Shown: positions 26,212 through 34,053 of the stretch, piece after piece | Layout: each line of letters starts with the position of its first letter | Numbering within the stretch: position 1 is the first letter of the stretch | Origin: an uncultured bacterium | GTDB taxonomy: Bacteria > Edwardsbacteria > AC1 > EtOH8 | Length of the DNA: 64,000 nucleotides | Assembly: GCA_937863685.1 (NCBI GenBank) | Contig: CALMGM010000005.1 | Span: forward strand, 845,046-909,045 | Reading direction: 5' to 3' | Notes under the pieces: model-generated | Databases searched by the model: none | Seen by the model: the letters and a program-made list of their open reading frames with translations, nothing else | Told to the model about the DNA's origin: nothing | Program-made: the position numbers and the translations under genes

Positions 26212-27048
26212 ATGAATCCTAACATTTATCTTCCCTACATTTCGGAGATCACCGACATCAAGCAGGAGACGCCGGACACCCGCACCTATGATGTCAGAAT
26301 AAAAAAGAAGGACGAAGCCAGGCTGTTCCTGTCCCGTCCCGGGCAGTTTGTGGAAGCCTCGGTGTTCGGGGCCGGTGAGGCGCCCTTCGGGCTGACCACT
26401 TCGCCCCAGGAACCGGGCATGATGACCTTTACGGTCCGGGCCTGCGGCAAGGTCACCAATGCCCTCAATGAAATGAAAGTGGGCGACGAGATCGGCATCA
26501 AAGGGCCGCTGGGCAACAGCTTTCTGGACAAGATAGATTCCAAGGGCAAGGACGTGCTGGTGATAGGGGGCGGCATCGGGCTGCCGCCGCTGCGCTCCAT
26601 GATCGACCATATATTCAATCACCGGGCCGATTACCACGATTTCACCGTGCTCTACGGAGCCCGGACCCCGGCCGACCGGGTCTATAAATATCAGTTAAGC
26701 GAATGGGAAAAGAAGACCGACCTGAAGCTGATCCAGACGGTGGACGTGGCTGACAAGGAATGGACCGGAAACGTTGGCGTGGTCACCACCCTGTTCCCCA
26801 AATTGAAATTGGATATCCCCAACACCGTGGTCTACACCTGCGGACCGCCCATCATGATCAAGTTCGTGATCATCGAACTTTTAAAGCTGGGATTGCCGGA
26901 GAAACAGATAGTCTCCACCTTGGAGCGTTACATGAAGTGCGGGGTGGGTAAGTGCGGCCACTGCTGCATCGGGAACAAGTACGTCTGTACCGAGGGTCCG
27001 GTGTTCGACTACACTGAGATCAAGGGACTGGCCGAAGAGGCGTTCTAG
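26212..27048 (+). CDS. hydG: Hydrogenase gamma subunit HydG-like, FAD/NAD(P)H diaphorase with [2Fe-2S]
   Basis: A 278-residue protein of the ferredoxin-NADP reductase/PyrK family. RPGQFVEASVFG and GLTTSP form the FAD domain, GNSFLD and VLVIGGGIGLPPLRSM the NAD(P) entry, VYTCGPPIMIKFV the NAD(P) domain end, and CGVGKCGHCCIG with a later Cys (KYVC) the [2Fe-2S] site. HydB plus HydG form the NAD(P)H-reactive half of group 3b hydrogenases; here they head a group 4 membrane locus, which suggests NAD(P)(H) is one electron partner. Confidence 0.88.
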   Translation: MNPNIYLPYISEITDIKQETPDTRTYDVRIKKKDEARLFLSRPGQFVEASVFGAGEAPFGLTTSPQEPGMMTFTVRACGKVTNALNEMKVGDEIGIKGPLGNSFLDKIDSKGKDVLVIGGGIGLPPLRSMIDHIFNHRADYHDFTVLYGARTPADRVYKYQLSEWEKKTDLKLIQTVDVADKEWTGNVGVVTTLFPKLKLDIPNTVVYTCGPPIMIKFVIIELLKLGLPEKQIVSTLERYMKCGVGKCGHCCIGNKYVCTEGPVFDYTEIKGLAEEAF

Positions 27049-27068
27049 ACTATTGTCAAACGATAGTC
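27048..27068. repeat. Small hairpin at the end of hydG
   Basis: GACTATTG (27048-27055), loop TCAAA, CGATAGTC (27061-27068), one G-T wobble. It overlaps the hydG stop region and has no T-run. A second perfect hairpin ACGGTTG-GT-CAACCGT follows at 27096-27111. Confidence 0.4.
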
Positions 27069-27099
27069 ATACAGTGGGAGAACAAGGGTATGACAACGG

Positions 27100-27127
27100 T
27101 TGGTCAACCGTATAACCATGGTATAAA
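27100..27127 (+). promoter_or_regulatory. Weak candidate internal promoter before the maturation protease
   Basis: TTGGTC (27100-27105), 16-base spacer and TATAAA (27122-27127), ending 14 bases before ATG 27142. The -35 lies in the hairpin ACGGTTG-GT-CAACCGT. Suggestive only. Confidence 0.25.
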
Positions 27128-27141
27128 TTATCGAGACAGCC

Positions 27142-27624
27142 ATGTCGGACCTTTTTGAATATCTTGGTTCTTTGAATAGCGACTCGCTGATCGTCGGGGT
27201 GGGAAATGTTCTACGGGGCGATGATGGGTTCGGCCCGGAGCTGGTCAAAAGTCTTTCGGGAAGAACAAAAACCAATCTGCTGGACGGAGGGGAGACGCCG
27301 GAGGATCTGTTGGACCAGATAGTCCAAATGGCCCCAGCCAGGCTGGTGATAGCCGATGCGGTGGCTCTGGGCGGGATGCCGGGCGATGCGGCCCTGCTGG
27401 AAGCTGACCAGTTGGGCAAGCGGATAGCGGTATCCACCCATAACCTGTCGCTGCTGATGTTCATCAAATACCTGAAGGAAAAACGACCGGTGATGGATAT
27501 AAAGATACTGGGAGTACAACCCAGAGGCATAGAATTCGGCAAAGGGTTGAGCACCGAGGTCAGGAAGACCATAGATAATCTGGCGGGGATAATAAAAAAC
27601 AGGGTATTTGATAAACCTTGCTAA
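27142..27624 (+). CDS. hycI: [NiFe] hydrogenase maturation protease, HycI type
   Basis: A 160-residue endopeptidase that removes the C-terminal tail of the hydrogenase large subunit after Ni insertion. LIVGVGNVLRGDDGFGPELV contains the Ni-sensing Asp motif (GxGNxLxxDDG), followed by LLDGGETPEDL, VIADAV and STHNLSL with the metal-binding His. Its presence agrees with the cleavable tail on the large subunit at 34054-35727. Confidence 0.93.
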   Translation: MSDLFEYLGSLNSDSLIVGVGNVLRGDDGFGPELVKSLSGRTKTNLLDGGETPEDLLDQIVQMAPARLVIADAVALGGMPGDAALLEADQLGKRIAVSTHNLSLLMFIKYLKEKRPVMDIKILGVQPRGIEFGKGLSTEVRKTIDNLAGIIKNRVFDKPC

Positions 27625-27631
27625 CTTTTAG

Positions 27632-27693
27632 TGTCATTCCCGCGCAGGCGGGAATCTATAAAGAAATGGATTCCTGCTTCCGCAGGAATGACA
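27632..27693. repeat. Intergenic palindromic repeat, family C (TGTCATTCC...GGAATGACA)
   Basis: TGTCATTCC (27632-27640) pairs with GGAATGACA (27685-27693); inside are the inner dyads CCCGC..GCGGG and TTCCTGC..GCAGGAA. A common type of dispersed intergenic element. It lies between hycI and the first antiporter-like subunit. Confidence 0.8.
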
Positions 27694-27763
27694 GAAGCAG
27701 GTAATATTTGCAAAATTTAGAATCTTCACTTCTATTCATAAACTAATATCAAAATAAAAGATT

Positions 27764-29215
27764 ATGTTAGGTTCCATACTTATCGTAATGCTGATACTGC
27801 CCTTTCTGGGGGCGTTGATAACCCAGTGGCTGCCGGAAAAGAAGCAGGACATTTTTGCCGCAGTGGTGGCCTCGCTGGTGACCATCCTTTCCCTGCTGGT
27901 GGTGCTGCTGGCCTACGGCAAAAGATTCTCCCTGCCGCTGATCAACTGGCCGTGGCTGCCGGATGTTCCCGGGATCATCGGCGTCTTCATGGACCCGCTG
28001 TCCATGGTGCTGCTGCTGGTGACCACCATAATCGGACTGCTGGTGACCTTCTATTCCGGGGACTATCTTTCGCCGGAGAACAAGTTCCACCCGGTCAAGG
28101 ACGGCAAGAGGCGCTTCTATCTGTGGCACCTGTTGTTCCTGGGGGCCATGGTCGGGGTTTCGGTGTCGGCCAATTTCCTGCAATTGTTCATCTTCTGGGA
28201 GCTGACCACCATCTGCTCCTGGGCCCTGATCTCCTACTACCATAATAAGGAATCGCTGGATGCCGGTTTCGAGGCCCTGATCAAGACCTTCTTCGGCGGG
28301 ATCTTCTTCCTGATCGCCCTGATCGTGCTGTTCGTCAACACCGGCAGTTTTGGCTTCGATGCCATCAATCTTTTAACACCCCAGATGAAGACAGTGATCT
28401 TCATCCTGTTCCTGATAGCGGCCTGGGCTAAGTCATCGCAGATCGTGTTCTTCGCCTGGCTGCCCAACGCCATGGCTGCCCCCACTCCGGTGTCCTGCTA
28501 CCTGCATGCCGCGGCCATGGTCAAGGCCGGTGTCTATCTGATGGCCCGGGTCACCATCTCCACAGTGGGCTTCTCCTACGGTTTGGGCCTGCTGGTGGCG
28601 GTGTTCGCGGTGGTGACCATGCTGGCCTCGCTTTTCCTGTTCTTTTTTCAGACCGACATCAAGAAATTTCTGGCCTACTCCACCATCGCCCACCTGGGAT
28701 ACATCTTCCTGGGCCTCGGGCTGGGGGTGATGGGCTCGCACTACGGCTACCAGGGGGCCATCCTGCACATCATCTGCCACGCGCCGGCCAAGGCCCTGCT
28801 GTTCATTTGTGTGGGGGCCATCGCCTACGCCACCGGCACCCGCAACATGGACGAGCTGGGCGGCCTGACCAAGGCCATGCCCCTGACCTCCATCGCCTTC
28901 ATCATCGGGACCCTGGGCGTCACCGGGATCGCCCCGCTGTCCTGCTACTGGTCCAAGCTGTTTCTGATGGAAGGCGTCATCGAGATCGGCGGCAAGACGG
29001 CGGTGTTCCTGATAATCCCCTTCGTGGCCGAGATCATCATCGCCTTCGCCTGGTATTTCTTCGTGGCTCACAAGGTGTTCTTCGGCGAGCCCTCGGCCAA
29101 GGTCAACCAGGCCATAAATATTCCCATGAACTCCAAGGTCATTCTGATAGTCCTGATGATACTGACCGTGATCGCCCCGCTGGTGGGATTGCCGCTGATA
29201 AAGCTGATAAGGTAG
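27764..29215 (+). CDS. Antiporter-like membrane subunit of the hydrogenase (NuoL/NuoN/MrpD family, HyfD/MbhH-like)
   Basis: A 483-residue protein with about 14 membrane helices. FWELTTICSWALISYY carries the conserved TM5 Glu; KSSQIVFFAWLPNAMAAPTPVSCYLHAAAMVKAGVYL is the family core (quoted in parts: FFAWLPNAM, HAAAMVKAGVYL) with the TM7/8 Lys and His; KKFLAYSTIAHLGY follows. Such subunits translocate H+ or Na+ in complex I, Mrp and group 4 hydrogenases. One of three antiporter-like genes in the locus. Confidence 0.88.
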   Translation: MLGSILIVMLILPFLGALITQWLPEKKQDIFAAVVASLVTILSLLVVLLAYGKRFSLPLINWPWLPDVPGIIGVFMDPLSMVLLLVTTIIGLLVTFYSGDYLSPENKFHPVKDGKRRFYLWHLLFLGAMVGVSVSANFLQLFIFWELTTICSWALISYYHNKESLDAGFEALIKTFFGGIFFLIALIVLFVNTGSFGFDAINLLTPQMKTVIFILFLIAAWAKSSQIVFFAWLPNAMAAPTPVSCYLHAAAMVKAGVYLMARVTISTVGFSYGLGLLVAVFAVVTMLASLFLFFFQTDIKKFLAYSTIAHLGYIFLGLGLGVMGSHYGYQGAILHIICHAPAKALLFICVGAIAYATGTRNMDELGGLTKAMPLTSIAFIIGTLGVTGIAPLSCYWSKLFLMEGVIEIGGKTAVFLIIPFVAEIIIAFAWYFFVAHKVFFGEPSAKVNQAINIPMNSKVILIVLMILTVIAPLVGLPLIKLIR

Positions 29216-29223
29216 GATAGGTA

Positions 29224-29265
29224 TTGTTTAACAGGTTAATATACTTTGCTTGCCTCGTTAAACAA
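29224..29265. repeat. Inverted repeat flanking the start of the propeller gene
   Basis: TTGTTTAAC (29224-29232) and GTTAAACAA (29257-29265) are perfect 9-base arms 24 bases apart, just upstream of ATG 29293. It may be an operator for this AT-rich gene or the trace of an insertion. Confidence 0.4.
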
Positions 29266-29292
29266 GTAAACTAATAAAAAAAGGAAACGAAA

Positions 29293-30780
29293 ATGAAAAA
29301 GCACTTATTTAGTTTCATACTTTTGTCAGCCATACTTATGAGTCAAGCATTTGCTCAAGCACCGGATACCATTTGGACATATAAGTACAACGGTCCATCA
29401 AATTACGATGATAATGCAAATTATTGCGCAATAGACAATACAGGGCATCTTTACGTAACAGGCAGTACTCTTGTAAGTGGTTCAGGTAATAACTATATTA
29501 CAATAAAAATCGATGCCGCTACAGGCGATACTATTTGGATTAGAACATATAACGGACCTGCAAACGATCATGATTACGCAAATTGTTGCACAGTTGACAC
29601 CTTCGGTTATCTGTATGTAACAGGCACTTCTAGCAATGGGGCGAATACTGACTATTTGACTATAAAATATGACGGAAATACCGGTGATACAATATGGACG
29701 CGCCGATATAATGGCTCGGCGGATGGGACAGACAAGGCTTATGGCTGCGCCGTTGACAACAATAACCTCTATGTTACCGGTGTGTCTTTCGGAAGCGGAA
29801 ATTTCTTTACGATAAAGTATAATACAACAACTGGGGACACTATTTGGACACACAGATACGGACCGGGAAGTGGAAGCGATTATGCAAATGCTTGTGCTGT
29901 TGATAGCTTGGGAAATTTATATGTTACTGGCTATATTGACAACGGCGTAAATCGTGATTTCTGTACTATCAAATATAATTCAAGCACGGGGGATACACTG
30001 TGGATAAAAAAATATAACGGACCTGCCAACGGCAATGATTATGCCCATGGTTGCGCTGTTGATGGCTCAGGGAATTTATTTGTAACGGGCAGCGTTTATA
30101 ATGGAACTAATAATGACTATTTGATAATACGATACAATCCCACTAACGGCGATACTGTGTGGACGCGGTCATATAATGGCGCTGCAAACCAAAATGATGT
30201 GGCCCGGGGTTGCAAGGTTGACCAGTATGGTAATCTTTTTATTACGGGCGCTTCAAATAATGGTTCAAACAGTGATATATTAACTATTAAATATAACCCC
30301 TTAAACGGCGACACAATATGGACCTGTCGATATAATATTCCATCAAATGCTCATCAAGGAGCTATGTCCTGCGACATTGATCAAGCGGGTAATTTGTATG
30401 TTGTTGGGTACAATGATAATGGGACGAACGATGATATTTTGGCCATAAAATATAATACCGCAACGGGCGTGACCGGCAAACCGGAGTTGCCAAGTACGAA
30501 CCATAAAATATGTTTAGAACAAAATTATCCCAATCCAATAAAAAAATACACTAACATCAGTTATCAACTGCCAATTGCAGGGTACTCAAGTCTTGTTGTG
30601 TATAATATTGCCGGGCAGAAAATAAATACATTGGTCAATGAAAGGCAAGATGCAGGTGTATACAATATTAACTGGAATGGTAGAGATGAAAGCGGTAACC
30701 ATGCAAGCGCAGGTATTTATTTTTATCAATTAAAAATCGGGGATAATATAATTACACGCAAAATGACATTAATACGATAA
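29293..30780 (+). CDS. Secreted seven-bladed beta-propeller (SBBP-repeat) protein with T9SS sorting domain
   Basis: A 495-residue exported protein: signal peptide (FSFILLSAILMSQAFAQ), then seven repeats of 50-55 residues built on W-T-x-x-YNGP...Y-A-x-x-C-A-V-D...G-N-L-Y-V-T-G...T-I-K-Y-N...G-D-T-I, consistent with a seven-bladed propeller. The last ~80 residues (QNYPNPIKKYTNISYQLP, AGQKINTLVNE, ASAGIYFYQL, RKMTLIR) form a T9SS type A sorting domain. It is AT-rich compared with its neighbours and sits between two hydrogenase membrane subunits on the same strand, so it appears inserted. Ligand unknown. Confidence 0.85.
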   Translation: MKKHLFSFILLSAILMSQAFAQAPDTIWTYKYNGPSNYDDNANYCAIDNTGHLYVTGSTLVSGSGNNYITIKIDAATGDTIWIRTYNGPANDHDYANCCTVDTFGYLYVTGTSSNGANTDYLTIKYDGNTGDTIWTRRYNGSADGTDKAYGCAVDNNNLYVTGVSFGSGNFFTIKYNTTTGDTIWTHRYGPGSGSDYANACAVDSLGNLYVTGYIDNGVNRDFCTIKYNSSTGDTLWIKKYNGPANGNDYAHGCAVDGSGNLFVTGSVYNGTNNDYLIIRYNPTNGDTVWTRSYNGAANQNDVARGCKVDQYGNLFITGASNNGSNSDILTIKYNPLNGDTIWTCRYNIPSNAHQGAMSCDIDQAGNLYVVGYNDNGTNDDILAIKYNTATGVTGKPELPSTNHKICLEQNYPNPIKKYTNISYQLPIAGYSSLVVYNIAGQKINTLVNERQDAGVYNINWNGRDESGNHASAGIYFYQLKIGDNIITRKMTLIR

Positions 30781-30807
30781 TATTCAAATCACAAATTCTT
30801 CGATAAT

Positions 30808-32853
30808 ATGAATCTTCAAACCGTCATTCTGTTCTCCATGGCAACGCTGTTCCTGGGCGCTGCCGTAACCCTATTGATGCCGTATTCCCGGCGGACCATC
30901 GGCTGGATATCGTTATTCTTCCAGACTGTGGCCTCGCTGGGCTTCCTCTACACGGCCCTGCGGGTGCTGGCCAGGGGGACCTTCAACCTGGACAAGCCGG
31001 TGTTCCAGGTGGCCGGGCTGGGGGCCTCGTTCCTGTTGAAGGTGGACGCGCTGTCGGCCATCTTCCTGCTGGTGATCACCGTGGTCTCCTGGGCCGCCGG
31101 GCTGTACTCCATAGAATACATGAAGCATTACAAGGAATCGCTGGCCCGCTACTATCCGCTGCTGCTGCTGTTCCTGTTGGGCATGTACGGGGTGGTGGTG
31201 GTGCGCGACCTGTTCTTCTTCATCGTCTTCTGGGAGTTCATGACGTTAACCTCCTACGCCCTGGTGGTCTACGAATGGGGCAACCGGACCAACGTCAACG
31301 CCGGGTTCAAGTACTTTCTGATGACCCATATCGGCACCGCCGGGATCATCATCGCCGCCAACACCCTCTACCACTACAGCCAGTCCTTCGACTTCAACGC
31401 CCTGGGTCCGGTGATGGGCCTGCTGATGAGCGACAACCCGGTCCTGCTGCATACTCTGCTGTTGCTGTTCTTTTTGGGGTTTGCCACCAAGGCCGGCATC
31501 TTTCCCTTCGGCGACTGGCTGCCCGACGCCCACCCGGCGGCCCCCTCCCCGATATCGGCCATCCTGTCCGGGGTGATGATCAAGATGGGCATCTACGGGA
31601 TCCTGCGGGTCTTTTTGGGGATGCTGCCGGTCTCGCATTTCTCCTACACCTGGGGACTGATCCTGACCATCTTCGGAACGCTGTCCCTGTTCATTGGGAC
31701 CATGACCGCCATGTATCAGCATGACGCCAAAAGGGTGCTGGCTTTCCATTCCATCGGTCAGAACGGATATGTATTGCTGGGCATCGGGGCGGGGATCATG
31801 CTGCTTCCCATATCTCCGGCCTTGGCGACCATAGCCATCATCGCCGGGCTCTACCATCTGATCAATCATTCGACCTTCAAATCGCTGTTGTTCTTAACGG
31901 CCGGATCCCTCCAATATAAGACCGGCACCAAGGACCTTGACCTGATGGGGGGCTTGGGCAAGTACATGCCCTGGACAGCGGCCTGCGGAATAATCGCCGC
32001 TTTCGGGATATCCGGGATCCCCCCTTTGAACGGGTTTGTCAGCAAATGGTTCATTTATCATGCCACCCTTAACGGCGGGTTTGCGGTGCCGATCCTGCTG
32101 CTGGCCGGGGTGGTGGCCCTGTTCACCAGCCTGCTGACCATGGCCAGCGTGATGGTGAAGTTCACGGGCCTGGCGTTCTTTGGACAAAGGACCAAGGCCA
32201 ATGAGAATGTCAACAGCGACGTACCGCGGACCATGATAGCCGGCCAGGTCATTTTAGCAGTTCTGGTAGTCCTTCAAGGAATACTGGTGGTCTGGATAAC
32301 AAAGACTTTATATGCCGGCGTGACCGGACTGCTGACGCCCGGCTATTGGCCCAAGTTTTCCTCTGTTATAAATATCAACCAAGGCGGATTGGCCTTGAAT
32401 TTGGGCGAGGGGCCGGTGGGTTTTTATAAGCCGCTGTTTGTTCTGCTGGCGCTGGCCGTTCTGACATTGGCAGTCTGGGTGATCTGGAAATCCGGCGGAT
32501 CCAAGCAGAAAGTTTCCGCTCTCTGGTACTCGGGAGAGGTCCAGTCTCCGGAAGCCGTCCGGTATTATGCCAACAGCTATTTCAAGACCTTCAAGCAGCA
32601 TTTCAACATCCGGATAGGAAAATACAGCCAGGAGGGTGTTTATCCCAATTGGAAGGTTCCCAAGATCCACAAATCGTTCAAACTGAAACACCTGCTGGAT
32701 GTGGACGACTGGCTGTACCGCCCGCTGGTCTACGTCGGGCATAAGGTCCTGGAAGTGTTCGCCGGAACCCACAGCGGTTTCCCGCAGTGGTATCTGCTGT
32801 GGATGGTGATAGGCGCGGCGGTGGCGCTGTTCATCATGTTCATGGTGGGATAA
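30808..32853 (+). CDS. hyfB: Antiporter-like hydrogenase membrane subunit, HyfB/HycC-like
   Basis: A 681-residue protein with ~16 membrane helices. FWEFMTLTSYALVVYEW (TM5 Glu), FLGFATKAGIFPFGDWLPDAHPAAPSPISAILSG (core, with KAGIFPF and DAHPAAPS) and HSIGQNGYVLLGIG, then LYHLINHSTFKSLLFLTAG match HyfB/HycC. The C-terminal extension (~540-650), rich in Lys and aromatic residues before a last helix, is also typical of HyfB. Expected to couple H2 chemistry to ion movement. Confidence 0.9.
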   Translation: MNLQTVILFSMATLFLGAAVTLLMPYSRRTIGWISLFFQTVASLGFLYTALRVLARGTFNLDKPVFQVAGLGASFLLKVDALSAIFLLVITVVSWAAGLYSIEYMKHYKESLARYYPLLLLFLLGMYGVVVVRDLFFFIVFWEFMTLTSYALVVYEWGNRTNVNAGFKYFLMTHIGTAGIIIAANTLYHYSQSFDFNALGPVMGLLMSDNPVLLHTLLLLFFLGFATKAGIFPFGDWLPDAHPAAPSPISAILSGVMIKMGIYGILRVFLGMLPVSHFSYTWGLILTIFGTLSLFIGTMTAMYQHDAKRVLAFHSIGQNGYVLLGIGAGIMLLPISPALATIAIIAGLYHLINHSTFKSLLFLTAGSLQYKTGTKDLDLMGGLGKYMPWTAACGIIAAFGISGIPPLNGFVSKWFIYHATLNGGFAVPILLLAGVVALFTSLLTMASVMVKFTGLAFFGQRTKANENVNSDVPRTMIAGQVILAVLVVLQGILVVWITKTLYAGVTGLLTPGYWPKFSSVININQGGLALNLGEGPVGFYKPLFVLLALAVLTLAVWVIWKSGGSKQKVSALWYSGEVQSPEAVRYYANSYFKTFKQHFNIRIGKYSQEGVYPNWKVPKIHKSFKLKHLLDVDDWLYRPLVYVGHKVLEVFAGTHSGFPQWYLLWMVIGAAVALFIMFMVG

Positions 32854-32874
32854 ACGGCAGGGTGCTTAAATGAG

Positions 32875-32906
32875 TTTAAAAAATTGAAGAAGTTAAAAAG
32901 GTTTAA
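32875..32906. repeat. 32-base direct repeat, copy 1
   Basis: TTTAAAAAATTGAAGAAG.. matches positions 33579-33610 at 29 of 32 bases. The two copies flank the beta-barrel candidate gene. Confidence 0.55.
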
Positions 32907-32924
32907 ATGTTTAAAGAGTTCAAA

Positions 32925-33548
32925 ATGAATAAAATAGCCGTAGTGGTTCTTCTGTTTGGTCTTTGCGGAATGGCTCAGGCCCAGTTCCAAAGCGACGACG
33001 AGGTGGTGGCCGCGGCCCTGAATCAGAATAAAATAGTTGAAAACCTGGGCCGGCACCACATCTCCCTGGGATTACTGGGATATTTCAAGTCCACCAGCGG
33101 TGATTTTGAATCGTCGGTAGTGGATCTCAGTCAAGGAACCGGTCAATATCTAAATTACAGATATTCGTTCGATAAAAATATTGATTTGGCCGTGGATGTA
33201 AGGACCTGGGGCAGCGAGAAAGAAGTTTATGGAGTTACTGGTGAAGTTATTGCCGGGGGCGTGGGGGTTGGTTTAAGATTAACCGCAGATAATGTTGGAG
33301 AAAGAATATTTCCCTACATTCAGGTAAATGCCTATTCAACGACTGAAGAATGGAAATTAGGCCCGTTTTCAGGGAGGAGTGAGGATCCCGAGATAGGCTT
33401 TGGAGTAAACGGAGGATTTGAAATTAAGCTGGGAAAGTTGATATCCATCCCTATTGAAGCCAATTATCTATACGGGAAGCCATTGGATGACATCTCCGGT
33501 TACGGCTTTACGGCCGGGTTAAGCTTTAACTGGGGGGATGTCAACTAA
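32925..33548 (+). CDS. Small outer-membrane beta-barrel candidate
   Basis: A 207-residue exported protein. I use ATG 32925, 7 bases after AAAGAG, giving signal peptide MNKIAVVVLLFGLCGMAQAQ; an in-frame ATG 18 bases upstream is possible. After a short helical start, the protein alternates polar and apolar residues in ~8-10 strands (HHISLGLLGYFKS, YLNYRYSFDKNIDLAVDVR, GVGVGLRLTA, GFTAGLSFNWGDVN), as in OmpW/OmpA-like small barrels. No family I can name. It lies inside the hydrogenase locus, flanked by 32-base direct repeats. Confidence 0.6.
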   Translation: MNKIAVVVLLFGLCGMAQAQFQSDDEVVAAALNQNKIVENLGRHHISLGLLGYFKSTSGDFESSVVDLSQGTGQYLNYRYSFDKNIDLAVDVRTWGSEKEVYGVTGEVIAGGVGVGLRLTADNVGERIFPYIQVNAYSTTEEWKLGPFSGRSEDPEIGFGVNGGFEIKLGKLISIPIEANYLYGKPLDDISGYGFTAGLSFNWGDVN

Positions 33549-33578
33549 GCTTGCAGATATTTAGGGCTGTTTAAATGG

Positions 33579-33610
33579 TTTAAAATATTGAAGAGGTTCA
33601 AAAGGTTTAA
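33579..33610. repeat. 32-base direct repeat, copy 2
   Basis: TTTAAAATATTGAAGAGG.. is the second copy of the element at 32875-32906 (3 mismatches) and directly precedes the frameshifted S23 gene. Confidence 0.55.
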
Positions 33611-33621
33611 GTTGTTTTAGT

Positions 33622-34031
33622 ATGACTGTAAAGCGGTTTGAAGAGCTGAAAATATGGCAACAGGCAAAAGAACTGGCCAATCTGGTTTATGATTTTACCA
33701 ATAATCCCGGTTTCAGCAAGGATAGAATACTTACAGATCAAGCCAGACGGGCTGCGGTCTCAATCATGGCCAACATTGCAGAGGGTTTTGAACGGGGCAG
33801 CAACAAGGAATTCATACAGTTTTGTTTATTGCCAAAGGGTCCTGCGGCGAGTTGCGCAGCCACTTGATATTCGCCAACGAAAGAAAATATATCAACCAAG
33901 GTGATTTTGTGACAGCTATTGACATGGCTGCAGGCATTTCAAATATGATATTCAAATTCATTACATATTTACAAAAATCCAATATTAAATCAAAGAGGAG
34001 CCAAACCTCTTTAACTAATTCAACAAAGTAA
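33622..34031 (+). pseudogene. Four-helix-bundle S23-type gene with a one-base frameshift (copy 2)
   Basis: The frame from ATG 33622 encodes MTVKRFEELKIWQQAKELAN and on to GSNKEFIQF, very like copy 3 ([18 protein letters not shown] ... GGNKELIQY), then reads into an early stop at 33865. The expected continuation LFIAKGSCGELRSHL is in a frame shifted by -1, from about 33822 to 34031. One missing base near CAGTTTTG (33817-33824; expected CAGTATTTG) explains it. This is either a recent inactivation or a sequencing/assembly error; without the shift the protein would be about 137 residues. Confidence 0.8.
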
Positions 34032-34053
34032 CTTCTTTAACTTATAGAGGGAT

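Noticed and set aside
29370..30480. CRISPR array suggested by regular ~160-base periodicity
   Set aside because: The period is a coding repeat of 50-55 residues with diverged DNA; there are no identical short direct repeats with unique spacers and no cas genes.
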